DNA of 64,000 bases from Verrucomicrobiota bacterium JB023 (GTDB lineage: Bacteria; Verrucomicrobiota; Verrucomicrobiia; Verrucomicrobiales; Akkermansiaceae): positions 1 to 64,000 of the forward strand of contig JAUTCR010000073.1 of NCBI GenBank assembly GCA_030673895.1, in the 5' to 3' direction. Under the pieces are notes generated by a model that did not search any database, was not told the origin of the DNA, and worked only from the letters and a program-made list of their open reading frames with translations. Each line of letters starts with the position of its first letter. Position 1 is the stretch's first letter. Positions 19,087 through 27,791 of this stretch are shown piece after piece. Made by a program: the position numbers and the translations under genes.

Positions 19087-19164
19087 ATGGTCGTACCAAT
19101 CATCACCACTGTTCTCGCTCTCGCTGCTGCCGCTCTCGCATTCATGGCGTCCGGAGCAGTCTAA
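19087..19164 (+). CDS. 25-residue membrane peptide
   Basis: A very short ORF starts 29 bases after the Pro/Ala-rich gene. Its product is MVVPIITTVLALAAAALAF followed by MASGAV, essentially one membrane helix. It is read as a real gene because the frame is pure hydrophobic helix, it follows a membrane protein on the same strand, and an intrinsic terminator (19203-19226) ends the unit just after it. No strong ribosome binding site is visible. Function unknown; it might partner the membrane helix of the preceding protein. Confidence 0.55.
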   Translation: MVVPIITTVLALAAAALAFMASGAV

Positions 19165-19202
19165 ATTCGGCGAAATAGACGCTTCATTGAATTACTTGCA
19201 AG

Positions 19203-19226
19203 GGCGGCGCTTGACGCCGCCTTTTT
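19203..19226 (+). terminator. Intrinsic terminator before trxA
   Basis: GGCGGCG and CGCCGCC form a perfect 7-bp stem around five bases (CTTGA), followed by TTTTT. It ends 19 bases before the trxA ATG, so it either separates the upstream unit from trxA or partly attenuates read-through into trxA. Confidence 0.75.
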
Positions 19227-19245
19227 GCTGCCCATATTCCCCCGC

Positions 19246-19566
19246 ATGGCACTACAATTGACCGAAGATAATTTCGAAACCGAAGTACTGAGCGCAGACG
19301 TTCCCGTCCTTGTTGATTTCTGGGCCGAGTGGTGTGGACCTTGTAAGAGTGTCGCTCCTATCGTCGACGCGGTTGCTGCAGAGACCGAGGGCAAAGCCAA
19401 AGTGGGCAAAGTCAACATCGACGAAGCACAGAGCCTCGCAGCCAAGTATGGCATTCAGTCCATTCCTACCTTCCTCTTCTTCAAGGATGGAGAAGTGAAG
19501 GAGACCATCGTTGGCGCTCGCCTGACTCAGGATGGCTTGAAAGAGAAGCTCGAGTCTCTTGCCTAA
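19246..19566 (+). CDS. trxA: Thioredoxin
   Basis: A cytoplasmic dithiol oxidoreductase. The 106-residue product has the typical start [11 protein letters not shown], the active-site motif WAEWCGPCK (Cys pair near residues 30-33), the cis-proline strand SIPTFLFF, and the final helix region. The ATG at 19246 gives the usual thioredoxin length; the longer frame would run through the terminator stem. A strong terminator follows at 19593. Confidence 0.96.
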   Translation: MALQLTEDNFETEVLSADVPVLVDFWAEWCGPCKSVAPIVDAVAAETEGKAKVGKVNIDEAQSLAAKYGIQSIPTFLFFKDGEVKETIVGARLTQDGLKEKLESLA

Positions 19567-19592
19567 AGAGTCTCTCTCTCACTCAATCTCAT

Positions 19593-19628
19593 GGTCGCAT
19601 GGAGTCCGTCTCCCTGCGGCCTTTTTTT
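19593..19628 (+). terminator. Intrinsic terminator of trxA
   Basis: GGTCGCATGGAG pairs with CTCCCTGCGGCC (one mismatch, one wobble) around TCCGT, followed by TTTTTTT. It begins 27 bases after the trxA stop. Confidence 0.85.
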
Positions 19629-19710
19629 GTGGCGGTGCTCTCACTAGCGATTTTCCGAGGGGACGCCAGTGGCCTCTGCGCTCGGCTTGCCAAGACCGCA
19701 TCGTAGAAAA

Positions 19711-19745
19711 AAGAAAACCCGTCTTGCGAGGCAGGACGGGCTTGC
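19711..19745 (-). terminator. Intrinsic terminator of the glycine-zipper lipoprotein gene
   Basis: On the minus strand CCCGTC and GACGGG pair around a larger loop and are followed by TTTTCTTTTTT. It lies about 25 bases after the stop codon at 19770. It sits back to back with the trxA terminator. Confidence 0.75.
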
Positions 19746-19769
19746 AAAAAAGAGGGGGAGAAGCGGGCC

Positions 19770-20084
19770 TTAATAGCTGTAGTAACCGCTCTGGTTCTGG
19801 TTGTAGTAACCTTGCTGTTGAGGTTGGGCCTGTGGGATGAGTCCGGTGCCGCCCTGATCCTTGTTATGGCCGTGAGCCGCGCCAGCCGCTCCGCCGAGTG
19901 CTGCACCGAGCAGCGCGCCACGGCCAGCATCACCGTCACCAACATTGTTTCCGACAATGGCGCCGAGAACGCCGCCGACCGCTGCACCAGTGGCTGCATC
20001 CGCCTGCATGTTGTTTTGAGGAGCACAATTGCTCAACGCGAAGGCCAAGCTGACGGAAGTTGCGATTGCGAGTGTTTGTTTCAT
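19770..20084 (-). CDS. Glycine-zipper lipoprotein
   Basis: The 104-residue product has a lipoprotein signal (LAFALSNC, Cys20). A glycine zipper follows at residues 31-69: AATGAAVGGVLGAIVG, then GRGALLGAALGGAAGAA. The tail is rich in Gln, Tyr and Asn (PQQQGYYNQNQSGYYSY). Glycine-zipper lipoproteins of the OmpA-associated/SlyB type sit in the outer membrane and may oligomerise. It is a single-gene unit between its own terminator and pyrD. Confidence 0.82.
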   Translation of the reverse strand: MKQTLAIATSVSLAFALSNCAPQNNMQADAATGAAVGGVLGAIVGNNVGDGDAGRGALLGAALGGAAGAAHGHNKDQGGTGLIPQAQPQQQGYYNQNQSGYYSY

Positions 20085-20165
20085 TTTTCTCTAAGGTTTG
20101 TTTAAGAAAGGTTAATTATTCAGCGCCTCCCGTCAATCGGGAAGATTGAGCGCCTTTCGTAACCT

Positions 20166-21215
20166 TCAGACGGCGGCCTTCGTGTATTTATTCAGGATTT
20201 CTTGGATGAGGGCCGGACCCCGATAGATGAAGCCGGTATAGAGCTGGAGCAAATTGGCTCCGGCTTCCAATTTCTTGATGGCATCATCGGCCTGCATGAT
20301 CCCGCCGACCCCAATGATTGGGATGTCCTTGCCGAGTTCTTGCCGGAAGGCGGCAATTACCTCGGTGGAACGTGTGGTCAGCGGTGCTCCGGAGAGTCCT
20401 CCTTGTTCATCACCCAAGGGATGACTCCCGACCGCTTGTTTATCGATGGTCGTGTTGGTGGCGATAAGCCCGTCCAGCCCTCCATCCCGAAAGACCCGGG
20501 ACAGCTCACGGATGTGTTCAGGCTCCAGATCCGGTGCGACCTTGAAGGCAATCGGAACCTTCCGTCCATGTTGAGAGGCCAGCTGGTTGCCTTCTTTCTT
20601 CAATGCTTCCAGAAGGCGGGCAGTGGCCTCCGGGCCCTGCAGATCGCGTAGGCCGGGCGTATTCGGCGAGGACAGATTGACTGCGACGTAGTCGGCGACG
20701 GGGTAGGCTGCGCGCAGGGCAATTAGGTAGTCATCGAGCGCCTGTTCGTTGGGGGTGACTTTGTTTTTGCCGATATTGAAGCCGACCGGCCCCGGGAAAT
20801 GTTGGCGCCCACTCACATTCGCTACTCCTTTCTCAATCCCGGGGTTGTTGAAGCCCATCCGATTGATAAGAGCCTCGTGCTCAGGTAGACGGAAGAGGCG
20901 GGGTTGGGGGTTACCGGACTGGGGTCGAGGCGTGATGGTGCCGATCTCAATGAAGGCGAAGCCAAGACATCCCAGTGCGTCGATGGTGTTGCCTTCCTTA
21001 TCGAGGCCGGCGGCAAGGCCGACTGGATGGGCGAACTGAAGCCCCATGCACTCAATGGGGCGGGTGGGAGGTAACTTGGGCGCGAGCTTGGCGAGCAGGC
21101 CACTGGATTCCGCCTGACGAAGGCCAGCAAGCGAGAGGTGATGGGCCTTCTCCGCATCGAGTTTGAAAAGAAGCGACTTGAGGAAAGGGTAGGACTGCGT
21201 GAGCACGGTAGCCAC
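20166..21215 (-). CDS. pyrD: Dihydroorotate dehydrogenase (quinone), class 2
   Basis: Oxidises dihydroorotate to orotate in pyrimidine synthesis, passing electrons to membrane quinones. The 349-residue length, the N-terminal membrane-associated helices (YPFLKSLLFKLDAEKAHHL) and motifs GLAAGLDKEGN, MGFNNPG, NLSSPNTPGLRDLQ, KVAPDL and the FMN-phosphate site GVGGI mark class 2. The start is a GTG (21213-21215); no better ATG exists in frame. No other pyrimidine genes are adjacent. Confidence 0.96.
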   Translation of the reverse strand: MATVLTQSYPFLKSLLFKLDAEKAHHLSLAGLRQAESSGLLAKLAPKLPPTRPIECMGLQFAHPVGLAAGLDKEGNTIDALGCLGFAFIEIGTITPRPQSGNPQPRLFRLPEHEALINRMGFNNPGIEKGVANVSGRQHFPGPVGFNIGKNKVTPNEQALDDYLIALRAAYPVADYVAVNLSSPNTPGLRDLQGPEATARLLEALKKEGNQLASQHGRKVPIAFKVAPDLEPEHIRELSRVFRDGGLDGLIATNTTIDKQAVGSHPLGDEQGGLSGAPLTTRSTEVIAAFRQELGKDIPIIGVGGIMQADDAIKKLEAGANLLQLYTGFIYRGPALIQEILNKYTKAAV

Positions 21216-21390
21216 AGCGTCCAGCTTTCTCGGTCGAAAGCCAATTCTGAATCAGTAAGAACCCGTCAACACGACGCAAAACTCGAAAGAGTGCGGTTCT
21301 CGAACAAAAATTCTCTAAGACAAGCGCCTTTTCTGCGGTTGATAAAGTGTTCCCTGGGCTTGTGGGTCAGTCAGCTGGCTCTCTTTGACC

Positions 21391-21645
21391 AGGGGCGGAA
21401 CAACAACCATGAAACCAAAACAACAGCAACCAAACCGGCGCTCCCGCCGGGTCACGCCTTGGAAAACCCTGCTGGCTGGCCTATCGGCCTTGCTAGAACC
21501 AAAAGGGCATCGCCCTTGAGGAGGGAAAGGAGTGACAGGGAAGCCTCAGTCCGCAAATTGGGCTAGATTAGCCGGATGAGTCGGGCCCGGACCTTCCCGG
21601 AATAGGAGAAAAGCGGGAGCCGTCTCTGACGACTCCCGCTTCTAT
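21391..21645 (+). other. Unexplained short-ORF or structured-RNA region
   Basis: This is the only notable content of the 430-base gap between pyrD and the S10 peptidase. A 36-codon ORF (21409-21519) starts MKPKQQQPNRRSRRVTPWK and is preceded by AGGGGCGG. Inside it lie three compact hairpins: CCGGCG/CGCCGG (21435-21450), GGCC/GGCC (21478-21489) and AAGGGC/GCCCTT (21503-21517). A second tiny ORF (GTG at about 21532, 15 codons) has a strong GGAGG site, and its stop overlaps the ATG of a third tiny ORF of nine codons. The region ends in a terminator-like stem at 21611-21640. I cannot tell a peptide gene from a small RNA. Confidence 0.3.
21611..21641 (-). terminator. Intrinsic terminator of the S10 peptidase gene
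   Basis: AGCGGGAG-CGTC and GACG-CTCCCGCT pair around three bases. On the minus strand the stem is followed by TTTTCTCC; on the plus strand by TCTATTTATT. It overlaps the end of the peptidase gene spacing (stop at 21646) and may work in both directions. Confidence 0.75.
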
Positions 21646-23133
21646 TTATTGACTCTGAATGAATTCCACCAAGTCGGTCCTCATTTTCTCAAGGTCCGGC
21701 TGGTTGAGGTAGAACATGTGGCCTGCCTCGTAGGTGGTGTAGGAGATTCGATCGCGGGCCTCACTCGGAAGGTCGATCAGTTGATCGATGGAGTAAGCGA
21801 TGCCGCTTGGCGGTGTCGCGAGGTCCGTCAATCCTCCCATGACCAGAATACGAAGACCGGGATTATCCCGAAGGGCGGTCTGGAGCCGGTCTGCCACATT
21901 GACCACTTTGTTCTCGGCGTTCCATTTCCAGGGATGGACTTTGCCGGTGAGGATCTCATAGGGGTAATGTTGGGTGTAACCCAAGTCACGGGAAAGATAG
22001 TCCAGCATCGCGGTGGAGAAGGCCCCCAGGCATACCGAGTAGGAAGGGTCGTAGCTCGGGTAATCCGATGAGGTCGATTGGGCTGGCCAAGCCACTCGGG
22101 AATCGAAGCGTCCAAGGACAAGATTCTCATCCCGGAGAAGCTCGCGACGGAAGCGCGTTGGCGAGAGGCGCAGATTGGTCTCCATCCAGATCTCGGCCGA
22201 GACAGCGGTCAATTCTTCCAGCTTTTTCGCGAGCGGTTCCTTTTCTGCTTCCAGCAGTCTGGCTCCGGCATGCAGCGCCTTGAGGTAAGGACCATTGGCA
22301 AAAGCCTGGGCCTCTGCGAGCAGCTCCTCGCGCTCGCGGTCGATGCGGTCGTGGTAGTGAGCGGTCGCTGCGAATGCGGGGATGTAGACCACACTCACAA
22401 GATTGTCTCCCTGAGCCCCGCGAAGAGTCCGGTAATCGAGCAGTGAAGAAAGCAGAACCACTCCATTCAGGGACATCCCATAGCGGGATTGCAGATGCTC
22501 GCTGAGGCCAGAGGCGCGCACTCCGCCGTAGGACTCGCCGAGAAGGTACTTGGGCGAATTCCATCGCTTGTTTTCGGTGACCCAACGGCGAATGAAATCA
22601 GCAACGGAGCGGATATCACCTTCCACCCCGTGAAATTCGCTGGCTTTCCCATCCTTCTCGATGCGGGAGTAACCAGTGGAAACGGGATCCACAAAGACGA
22701 GGTCGGCGATATCGAGAATGGAATGAGGGTTCTCCTGCAAGACCACCGGAGGATTAACGATGGTGGTGCCATCAGGCGTGGTCGGCACCAAGCGGGGGCC
22801 GAGAGCACCAAGATGCAGCCAAACCGCGGATGAACCCGGGCCTCCGTTGAAGGCAAACATCACGGGGCGGTTCCCACCTTCCACCCCCTTACGAAGATAG
22901 CTCACGTGAAAAATCGACGCGCGTTCTTTCCCGTCGTCGGTCTTCAGCACCATGGTGTCCGCTGTGACCTCGTAATCCACTTTCTGACCGGCGATGGTCA
23001 CCGTCGCACTCTTCGTGACTGCTTCTAACGGCGTGGACTCTTTTTTCTGCTCAGTTTCCTTTGCTTCAGGCTTGGCTCCATGAAGGTGGCCTAGCAGGCA
23101 GACCATGGAGAGTAGGGTGATCTTTTTAATCAT
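21646..23133 (-). CDS. Exported S10-family serine carboxypeptidase
   Basis: A 495-residue alpha/beta-hydrolase peptidase with signal peptide IKKITLLSMVCLLGHLHGA. Motifs: FNGGPGSSAVW (oxyanion region, about 95-105), GESYGGVR with catalytic Ser201, MGGLTDLATPP with the likely Asp (about 440), and YEAGHMFYL with the likely His (about 471). S10 peptidases remove C-terminal residues at acid pH; bacterial exported members probably degrade peptides in the periplasm or outside. It is a single-gene unit, divergent from the exopolysaccharide transferase. Confidence 0.92.
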   Translation of the reverse strand: MIKKITLLSMVCLLGHLHGAKPEAKETEQKKESTPLEAVTKSATVTIAGQKVDYEVTADTMVLKTDDGKERASIFHVSYLRKGVEGGNRPVMFAFNGGPGSSAVWLHLGALGPRLVPTTPDGTTIVNPPVVLQENPHSILDIADLVFVDPVSTGYSRIEKDGKASEFHGVEGDIRSVADFIRRWVTENKRWNSPKYLLGESYGGVRASGLSEHLQSRYGMSLNGVVLLSSLLDYRTLRGAQGDNLVSVVYIPAFAATAHYHDRIDREREELLAEAQAFANGPYLKALHAGARLLEAEKEPLAKKLEELTAVSAEIWMETNLRLSPTRFRRELLRDENLVLGRFDSRVAWPAQSTSSDYPSYDPSYSVCLGAFSTAMLDYLSRDLGYTQHYPYEILTGKVHPWKWNAENKVVNVADRLQTALRDNPGLRILVMGGLTDLATPPSGIAYSIDQLIDLPSEARDRISYTTYEAGHMFYLNQPDLEKMRTDLVEFIQSQ

Positions 23134-23362
23134 TGAGACGCTGGGTATCTATCGAGACTGAAGGGACGGGACAGCGAAAATCGGTTTCAGGGTCTGTGGA
23201 ACCATAATTTCACTCATGTTCCACGCGGCCTGCAAGCTTCACTTGGCTGTCCCAGCCCTCTTCGAGTGAAGCGAAATTGGCAAGTTGAGGCAAAGTTGTC
23301 AAATCGTAACCAATTACTTCAATTAACCTTCTGGGTTCATTAATAGGCTGATAATTAGGAAG

Positions 23363-23390
23363 TTGAGGATGGTTAGGCTTGTCTTATAAA
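23363..23390 (+). promoter_or_regulatory. Candidate promoter of the exopolysaccharide transferase
   Basis: TTGAGG (23363-23368) and TATAAA (23385-23390) are 16 bases apart. They lie in the middle of a 459-base AT-rich gap (23134-23592) that separates the divergent S10 peptidase. The leader would be nearly 200 bases long and contains the hairpin at 23494-23512. No other gene is visible in the gap. Confidence 0.4.
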
Positions 23391-23493
23391 AAATAATACT
23401 CCAAGGGAGAAAATTTAACATAAGTTTAATAAAAACGAAAGCCAATGATTCAGTAATAACGATTAAATCAATGAGTTAAGGAATTTTGATAAA

Positions 23494-23512
23494 GATTCCG
23501 CTTTTCGGAATC
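23494..23512 (+). promoter_or_regulatory. Hairpin in the leader of the exopolysaccharide transferase
   Basis: GATTCCG and CGGAATC form a perfect 7-bp stem around CTTTT, followed by ATGAATTTTTAT. It is 80 bases upstream of the ATG at 23593. The T-rich tail is interrupted, so it may be a weak terminator, an attenuator or a stability element. Confidence 0.35.
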
Positions 23513-23592
23513 ATGAATTTTTATAAAACCAAAGCATCCGCACGACGAACTCTCTCTCGGAGTTGCGGGTCATCGAAATTTTCTTCTCCCTA

Positions 23593-25098
23593 ATGAATTC
23601 TACGAATTCCGATATTCAGGATGCTTTAAGCCCGGTCGCGGGCCGGATTCACCCTCCGAAAGAGAACTATGAAGTGAGGCACCGAAGCAAAGCTTGGTTG
23701 GCTCATCAGAAGATCATTTTCACGAGCTTCGTGGGAGACCTCTTGGTCGTTGTGGCTTCTCTTTGTGCCGCCTATCTCGTCCGCTTCGAGACCTTTCTCG
23801 GTTCCGTCGGGGTGGCTGATTTCGGTGTGACACTGCACGATTACTTTGGACACATCATCGTGGGAACGGTGGTCATGATGGGATTGATGATCAATTTCCG
23901 TCTCTATGACGCCCGGGGATTTCTCCGCTTTCGACCGATGGTGAAGAGCGTGGTCTACGCCTGCATGGGGTGGTCGGTGGTCTTCATGTCGGTGGCTCTC
24001 GTGCTGAAGATCGACCCTGCGATTAGCCGGATTTACTGCATGGTGGCTGGGTTCATCACCATGAGCTTTCTCCTCGGATGGCGACTTTTGCTCCATCGTT
24101 TGATTCGAAAGAATTCCTGGGGCGACGCCTTGCGACAGCGTGTGGTCTTCCTCGGTTGGAACAACGAGTGTGAGGCGGCGATGCGGCGCTACAATGGGAT
24201 GGAAGGTGACGAGCTGATGGTTGCTGGCGTGGTCAGCCCTCAGATTGGCTCATTTGAGGACACTCCTCCGGAAGATGTCCCGATTCTAGGCTCCTTCGAT
24301 GAGCTGCGCCGCTCGATACGTGAGACCGAGGCCGATATGCTGGTGGCGGTCAATGGCTCCACCGACCGCAAAACGCTTCTTGAGGTCTCCGAGATCTGCG
24401 AGCGGGAGTTTGTCGACTTCAAGCTCGTGCCGAGTTGCTTCCAAGTTCTTGTCTCCGGCCTGCAGTTGGAGACGGTCAACGGAATGCCGGTTCTCGGTAT
24501 CGGCAAGCTGCCCCTCCACTACACCTTTAACAATGGCCTCAAGAGAGCCTTTGATATCGTCGGTGCCTTGATGGGCCTCTGCCTCTTCGGTCCCCTGATA
24601 GGTCTCTTCATGCTCTTGGTTCGCTTGGAGTCCAAAGGGCCCGTCATCTACCGGCAGGTGCGGTTGGGTCTCAATGGCCGACCATTCCATATTTTCAAGA
24701 TCCGCAGCATGAAGACGGATGCCGAGTCCTCGGGCTCACCGGGCTGGACCGTCAAGAACGACCCCCGCTGCCTGCGGGTGGGAGCTTTCATGCGGCGTTG
24801 GAATATTGATGAGCTTCCCCAGTTCTGGAACGTTCTCATCGGCGACATGAGCTTGGTCGGACCCCGTCCGGAGCGCCCGGAGTTGATCAACGATTTCAAG
24901 GAGGAGATCCCTCACTACAACGTGCGGCACAACATCAAGCCGGGCCTCACCGGTTGGGCACAGATTAACGGTTTGCGAGGCGATACTTGCCTGGCCACTC
25001 GCGTCAAGTTCGACCTTCATTACATGGAGAATTGGAACTTCCTCTGGGACCTGCGCATCATGGCCTTGACCTTCGTCAAGCGGAGTGGCGCCTGCTAA
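23593..25098 (+). CDS. Exopolysaccharide polyprenyl glycosylphosphotransferase (WcaJ type)
   Basis: Transfers the first sugar-1-phosphate to undecaprenyl phosphate to start polysaccharide synthesis. The ATG at 23593 gives 501 residues. Four membrane helices occupy about 35-170 (DLLVVVASLCAAYLVRF, GTVVMMGLMINFRLY and others). A CoA-binding-like Rossmann region follows (RQRVVFLGWNNECEAAM), then a fifth helix (RAFDIVGALMGLCLFGP) and the C-terminal catalytic domain. The latter has GPVIYRQVRLGLNGRPFHIF, KIRSMKTDAE, RRWNIDELPQFWNVLIGDMS and GPRPERPE, ending KPGLTGWAQING. Its end overlaps the convergent Wzy-type gene by four bases. Confidence 0.93.
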   Translation: MNSTNSDIQDALSPVAGRIHPPKENYEVRHRSKAWLAHQKIIFTSFVGDLLVVVASLCAAYLVRFETFLGSVGVADFGVTLHDYFGHIIVGTVVMMGLMINFRLYDARGFLRFRPMVKSVVYACMGWSVVFMSVALVLKIDPAISRIYCMVAGFITMSFLLGWRLLLHRLIRKNSWGDALRQRVVFLGWNNECEAAMRRYNGMEGDELMVAGVVSPQIGSFEDTPPEDVPILGSFDELRRSIRETEADMLVAVNGSTDRKTLLEVSEICEREFVDFKLVPSCFQVLVSGLQLETVNGMPVLGIGKLPLHYTFNNGLKRAFDIVGALMGLCLFGPLIGLFMLLVRLESKGPVIYRQVRLGLNGRPFHIFKIRSMKTDAESSGSPGWTVKNDPRCLRVGAFMRRWNIDELPQFWNVLIGDMSLVGPRPERPELINDFKEEIPHYNVRHNIKPGLTGWAQINGLRGDTCLATRVKFDLHYMENWNFLWDLRIMALTFVKRSGAC

Positions 25099-26489
25099 GC
25101 AATCAACGGAGAAGCGGCCTGGGCCGAACGTTGATGCTGGGAAGCCATCCAAGTGGCTCGGTAAAAGCCAGCTTGCGAGAGACTGAATGTCGCCCCGAAG
25201 ATGATTCCGAGCAAGCGCTCGTCAAAGGGATTCGAGGTTGCTGACTCTGACAGCAAGCAGAAGGTCGCGACCACCGGGAGGTAGAGCAGCCAATGGTCCG
25301 GTCCCGGATTGGCGGCATTGGCTGCCGCGCTGCTTAGGCTAAAGGCGACAGCAGTGACGAAAAGGCCGATGAAAGAGGCGAGTGCGATGAAGCCGCCCGA
25401 GAACATGGAATAGGTCCAGATTGAGTGGCCAGCATACCAGATGTCGGAGGATGTTTCCTCCAATTCCTCCGCATCGAGCACCTGATACAATTCAGGAAAG
25501 TAGTCGTCATCCCAATAGAAGGAAGCGCCCACTCCGTAGCCATTGATGTAGTGGACCGGGCTCTCGTCGAGCAGATCAAAGATGGCCTTGGCTTCGGCTT
25601 GCCTTGTTAGCAGCGACGGGTCGCTCGCCATATTCCGGTCGCTGGTCGGGCTGAAAAGTCTTTCCTGCCAGCGCAGGGCGACGGTGGGGAAGGCAAGGAA
25701 CAGCCCCACAATGATGACTAGAGAAGCCACAGTGGCCACCAGAATCGGGCTCAGCTTTCTGGGCAGATCGCGAAGGAGGAAAGCGCCCTGGCTCATGCCG
25801 AAGAAATAGCAGATGAACGTCCCGACTGCTGATGCGGCCATGGGGAAGAGAAGGGCCCGTGTCACCGAGAGCAGCATGGCGGTGAAGAGGAGAAAGGCGA
25901 CCAACAGCATCGTCCAGTGGAAGCGGGAGCGAAGGAGAATGCAGACACCGATGAAGGCGGCAGACCAATTGAGCCCCGGGCTCAAAATCTCGGCGCGGAC
26001 CGTAGTCACATCGACCTCTCCAAAGGCGAAGCCATGAAACATCCGCCATCCGATATTGATGACGACGGTAGTGAGAATCGGTGCCGCTAGATGAGCCACC
26101 CTGACGCCTGAGCTAGCCACGATGTGTGAGTTGAGCATGGCAAAGAATGAGAGCACGAAGGGGAGCCCCGTCCGCAAGGAGCGGCTCAAGGGGACTCCCT
26201 GCAGGAAGGAATTCCCCAGATAGTAGGCGAGGAAGAGAAACCAGCCGATCATGATCCAGCCACCCGGCTTGGAGGGGAGATAGCGGAACCCAATCAGAAC
26301 CAGACATCCGGTGGAGAAGAAGCCACCAGCGAGGAAGGCGTATTGGAAAATTGACGTCCCCGAGCCATCCCGCACTCGATAGTCAAAGGCGAATGACATC
26401 ATGAACAGCCAGAAGAAGAACAGAAGCACGCCCCCCAATCGCTCGGGGCGGGGGAGTGCCGGATCCTTTCCGTCTGCCAGATACCTCAT
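25095..26489 (-). CDS. O-antigen ligase / Wzy-type polymerase membrane protein
   Basis: About 464 residues from the ATG at 26489, four bases after the glycosyltransferase stop, with roughly eleven hydrophobic segments. The central loop region SRSLRTGLPFVLSFFAM, the LSPGLNWSAAFIG stretch and the large periplasmic loop ending YAGHSIWTYSMFSGGFIAL fit the O-antigen ligase/Wzy superfamily, where a conserved His in the last loop (here GHSIW) matters for activity. It would polymerise or ligate repeat units made by the neighbouring transferases. The longer frame to 26621 overlaps the upstream gene and is rejected. Confidence 0.82.
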   Translation of the reverse strand: MRYLADGKDPALPRPERLGGVLLFFFWLFMMSFAFDYRVRDGSGTSIFQYAFLAGGFFSTGCLVLIGFRYLPSKPGGWIMIGWFLFLAYYLGNSFLQGVPLSRSLRTGLPFVLSFFAMLNSHIVASSGVRVAHLAAPILTTVVINIGWRMFHGFAFGEVDVTTVRAEILSPGLNWSAAFIGVCILLRSRFHWTMLLVAFLLFTAMLLSVTRALLFPMAASAVGTFICYFFGMSQGAFLLRDLPRKLSPILVATVASLVIIVGLFLAFPTVALRWQERLFSPTSDRNMASDPSLLTRQAEAKAIFDLLDESPVHYINGYGVGASFYWDDDYFPELYQVLDAEELEETSSDIWYAGHSIWTYSMFSGGFIALASFIGLFVTAVAFSLSSAAANAANPGPDHWLLYLPVVATFCLLSESATSNPFDERLLGIIFGATFSLSQAGFYRATWMASQHQRSAQAASPLIA

Positions 26490-26493
26490 GGTC

Positions 26494-27687
26494 CTAGAGT
26501 TTACGCATCTTATTGGCGAGCTGTTGCCCCCGATCATCCCAAGAGAAGCGGCCTGCGAGGGTCGAAAGATTCGAGTGCGCGGCTGCGGAAAGGGTCTCTG
26601 TCTCATCAATCGATGCCACAATCGCCTCCACCAACTCGGGGTGGGAGTCGCCCTTCACGACATCGGCGCAGACCTCGGGCGGGAGTCCCCTCAGTGAAGA
26701 CGATACGGCTGCCAAGGGGAGGCCATTGAAAATGTAGTCCAAGGCCTTCAGCTTGAAGCCACCACCCAAGGTATCCGGCAAGACGCCCATCCGGGAATCG
26801 CGTAGGAAGGGGGCGACGGCGGGAACATTGGGATGGAACTCGGCCCAAGGATAGTCTCGGCCCAGTCGCTCGAAGTAACCCGGGTCGTCCACTTTCCCCA
26901 CGACGGAGAGTGAGACCTTTGCCGCCTGAAAGGGACCGTCTGCTGCCGAGAGAAATTCCTCTAGATTGCGTGCCTTGGCTACCCATTGGAAAGCCCCCGT
27001 CAGAACCACTTTGCGAGGGCGCTGGCTCAAGTCAGCCGGGGTGGGAGGCGTCAATGCTTCCTGCCGATATCCGGGCATCAGGACAAGCGTCTCCAAATCT
27101 GGCACGAGAGCACGAAATTCGTCCGCATCCTCCCGGGTGATCGCGGTCACCAGAGCGGCCTCTGTGAGAAGTCTTTTCTCCAAGCGCGCGTAACGGGCGG
27201 CATCCCGCTGATAAATCCACTTGATGGGCCAAGGTTTGGAACTCTCGGCCGCGATCTCGGGGCGGATGGCCGCCTCATGATTATGAGACAGGTAAATCAA
27301 TGGAGGGAGCGGCGTCGGCCAATCCAATACCCAAGCGCAAGCGGCTTGGTCGACGATGAGAAAATCCCATTTCTGGGCAAGAAGTCGGCTCAATGGCTCT
27401 TGAATAACCCTCTCACCCAAGCGGGCCGCGTCCGAAGGGAGGGAAGAAAGCAAATGCTTGGCGGTTCGCCGGGGCAGTGGCCCGGCAATTTCCCAGTGAA
27501 TGTTTTCAGGGCTGTCCTGGGGGGAATTGGTATCAGGCGGCTGATAGGTTAACACAGTGATCTCGAGCCCGGCAACCTTGGCCAAGGAATAGAGAAGCCC
27601 CTTGGAGTAAATGATTTCCCCGCTATTCGCCGGGCGGGGGTCTTGTCGAGTGATCCAGAGGCAGCGCACGGGGCGCTCTTTTAGCAC
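26494..27687 (-). CDS. Glycosyltransferase, GT4-like
   Basis: A two-Rossmann-fold glycosyltransferase beginning RCLWITRQDPRPANSGEIIY, where the GEIIYSKGLL segment is the usual N-terminal acceptor region. The C-terminal half has VVLTGAFQWVAKARNLEEFL, LSVVGKVDDPG and VLPDTLGGGFKLKALDYIFNGLP, a variant of the GT4 GGF/E-x7-E nucleotide-sugar site. The open frame extends into metH. I place the start at GTG 27687, after the metH stop; a TTG at about 27738 is possible. It probably adds a sugar to the exopolysaccharide unit, in the same run as the Wzy-type gene. Confidence 0.82.
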   Translation of the reverse strand: MLKERPVRCLWITRQDPRPANSGEIIYSKGLLYSLAKVAGLEITVLTYQPPDTNSPQDSPENIHWEIAGPLPRRTAKHLLSSLPSDAARLGERVIQEPLSRLLAQKWDFLIVDQAACAWVLDWPTPLPPLIYLSHNHEAAIRPEIAAESSKPWPIKWIYQRDAARYARLEKRLLTEAALVTAITREDADEFRALVPDLETLVLMPGYRQEALTPPTPADLSQRPRKVVLTGAFQWVAKARNLEEFLSAADGPFQAAKVSLSVVGKVDDPGYFERLGRDYPWAEFHPNVPAVAPFLRDSRMGVLPDTLGGGFKLKALDYIFNGLPLAAVSSSLRGLPPEVCADVVKGDSHPELVEAIVASIDETETLSAAAHSNLSTLAGRFSWDDRGQQLANKMRKL

Positions 27688-27791
27688 AGCCGCCCCGCTT
27701 TGACTTCTCTTTCGGTCGGCTTTTTTACCACCAAGCAACGGGGAGCCCGAATGTCGATTGCCTGACCCTGCCAGGCCTTGCCGCAGCGCGC

